Below are positions 5,469-6,434 of a stretch of DNA of 6,434 nucleotides, piece after piece (within the stretch, counting starts at the first letter, position 1; each line of letters opens with the position of its first letter). Source of the DNA: Chryseobacterium sp. (lineage in GTDB: Bacteria; Bacteroidota; Bacteroidia; Flavobacteriales; Weeksellaceae); the NCBI GenBank assembly GCA_003852805.1, contig RDDY01000320.1, forward strand, positions 1 through 6,434, written 5' to 3'. Below the pieces are notes generated by a model. That model was not told the origin of the DNA, ran no database searches, and worked only from the letters and a program-made list of their open reading frames with translations. Both the position numbers and the translations under genes were made by a program.

Positions 5469-6434
5469 TTATACTATTTTGTTGTTTATGAGGTACTCGG
5501 CTATCTGTACCGCATTGGTTGCGGCGCCTTTCCGCAGATTGTCGGCCACGATCCAAAGGTTTACGGCTCGTGGGTGGGACGGATCGCGCCGTATGCGGCC
5601 CACGAAGACCTCATCTTTTCCCTCGGCAAACAGCGGCATAGGGTAACGGTGGGCAGAGACATCGTCCACCAATTCTATTCCCGGCGCGTCGGACAATACT
5701 TGCTTTATCTCATCGATGGTGATATTATTTTCAAACTCTATATTGACACTTTCGGAGTGTCCGCCTTGCACGGGAACGCGTACCGCAGTAGCCGACAAAC
5801 TGAACGAATTATCGGCCATGATTTTGCGCGGCTCGTTCATCAATTTCAGCTCTTCTTTGGTGTAATCGTCATCGGCGAAAACATCGCAGTGCGGCAATGC
5901 GTTTTTGAAAATCGGGTAAGGATAAACTTTGTCGCCGTCCTCACCACGAATCTCCGCCTCCAATTGATCTACGGCCGCTTTGCCGGTACCGGTAACCGAT
6001 TGATAGGTAGAAACGATTACGCGCTTCAGACCGAATTTTTCTTTCAGCGGATTCAGCACCATAACCAATTGAATGGTAGAGCAGTTGGGGTTGGCAATGA
6101 TTTTATCATCCGCGGTCAATCCATTTGCGTTTATCTCGGGTACCACGAGCGGAATGCCGGCTTCCATACGCCAAGCCGACGAATTGTCAATGACCGTAGT
6201 GCCCGCCTTTGCAAACTCGGGAGCGTACTTCTTTGATGTCTCGCCACCGGCTGAGAACAATGCGATCTGCGGTTTCCTGTCGATGGCTTGTTGCATGCTC
6301 ACAATCGGGTAATCCTTGCCCGCAAAGGACACGGTTTTGCCGACCGATCTTTCCGAAGCTACGGGAATCAGTTCGGTAATCGGCAAATTGCGCTCTTCCA
6401 AAACCTTCAACATCACTTGGCCCACCATGCCGGT
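5469..6434 (-). CDS. asd: Aspartate-semialdehyde dehydrogenase (5' end beyond window)
   Basis: Catalyses NADPH-dependent reduction of aspartyl-4-phosphate to aspartate 4-semialdehyde, the branch point to diaminopimelate/lysine and to threonine and methionine. The frame stays open to the right edge and reads T-G before an internal ATG at 6428, as expected for the V-G-A-T-G-M-V-G nucleotide-binding loop. So 6428 is not the start, and about ten residues are missing. Numbering from that methionine: S83-S-A-W-R87 is the substrate/phosphate region, N113-P-N-C-S-T118 holds catalytic C116, T146-G-T-G-K150 follows, and R217-V-P-V-Q-G-G-H-S-E226 holds the acid/base H224. Sequence continues through G277-R-I-R to the stop at 5469, giving a full-length C-terminus (about 330 residues overall). 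A strong terminator follows. No oddity apart from the truncation by the window. Confidence 0.97.
   Translation of the reverse strand, partial: TGMVGQVMLKVLEERNLPITELIPVASERSVGKTVSFAGKDYPIVSMQQAIDRKPQIALFSAGGETSKKYAPEFAKAGTTVIDNSSAWRMEAGIPLVVPEINANGLTADDKIIANPNCSTIQLVMVLNPLKEKFGLKRVIVSTYQSVTGTGKAAVDQLEAEIRGEDGDKVYPYPIFKNALPHCDVFADDDYTKEELKLMNEPRKIMADNSFSLSATAVRVPVQGGHSESVNIEFENNITIDEIKQVLSDAPGIELVDDVSAHRYPMPLFAEGKDEVFVGRIRRDPSHPRAVNLWIVADNLRKGAATNAVQIAEYLINNKIV

Noticed and set aside
5574..6236. Open frame of 220 codons on the plus strand opposite asd
   Set aside because: It lies wholly antisense to a gene with intact catalytic motifs, and its translation shows no recognisable domain.
1..6434. 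Mobile element, CRISPR array, tRNA, rRNA or prophage signs
   Set aside because: No transposase, integrase, regular repeats, terminal inverted repeats or RNA-gene structure were found on reading both strands.

Overview
The window looks like chromosomal DNA of a Bacteroidota bacterium, most likely of the Flavobacteriia. The strongest pointer is an exosortase of the XrtF type with its small membrane partner, a pair I know only from that group. The other genes have a Flavobacteriia flavour: a DUF6702-type secreted protein, a stand-alone RapZ C-terminal domain, A-rich start regions instead of Shine-Dalgarno sites, and TAnnTTTG promoter boxes. Base composition looks nearly balanced by eye, GC-richer than many flavobacteria. 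I see no mobile element, CRISPR array, tRNA or rRNA. Coding density is very high and no stretch over 300 bases lacks a gene.

Layout. Positions 1-3418 hold a minus-strand operon. In transcription order it has an AmgK-like sugar kinase (3418-2408), a stand-alone RapZ C-terminal domain protein (2368-1952), a MurU-like nucleotidyltransferase (1955-1242), a LOG-family nucleotide phosphoribohydrolase (1245-484), and a secreted DUF6702-family protein cut by the left window edge (447-1). Two consecutive junctions are 4-base ATGA overlaps, so the middle genes are probably translationally coupled. A 51-base divergent intergenic region (3419-3469) separates this operon from a plus-strand pair: XrtF (3470-4006, GTG start) and its associated membrane protein (3990-4430), which overlap by 17 bases. 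The pair converges on and overlaps the end of a minus-strand CDF metal transporter (5418-4381). Upstream of that lies the aspartate-semialdehyde dehydrogenase gene asd, whose 5' end is cut by the right window edge. A clear intrinsic terminator separates asd from the transporter.

How the parts may work together. The kinase and nucleotidyltransferase fit anomeric phosphorylation of N-acetylmuramic acid (or GlcNAc), followed by UDP-MurNAc formation, i.e. cell-wall sugar recycling. The RapZ domain between them is, in enterobacteria, the part that senses glucosamine-6-phosphate, so an amino-sugar sensing role here is attractive but unproven. The exosortase pair belongs to a membrane protein-sorting system whose substrate is not visible here. 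asd supplies aspartate semialdehyde for diaminopimelate/lysine and for threonine/methionine. Several genes therefore touch the cell envelope, but only the minus-strand cluster is convincingly one functional unit.

The most useful leads are the kinase-RapZ-nucleotidyltransferase-LOG operon, the exosortase without a visible substrate, and the short divergent promoter region with two perfect -7 boxes placed almost on the start codons. Nothing in the window is clearly a wholly new system.
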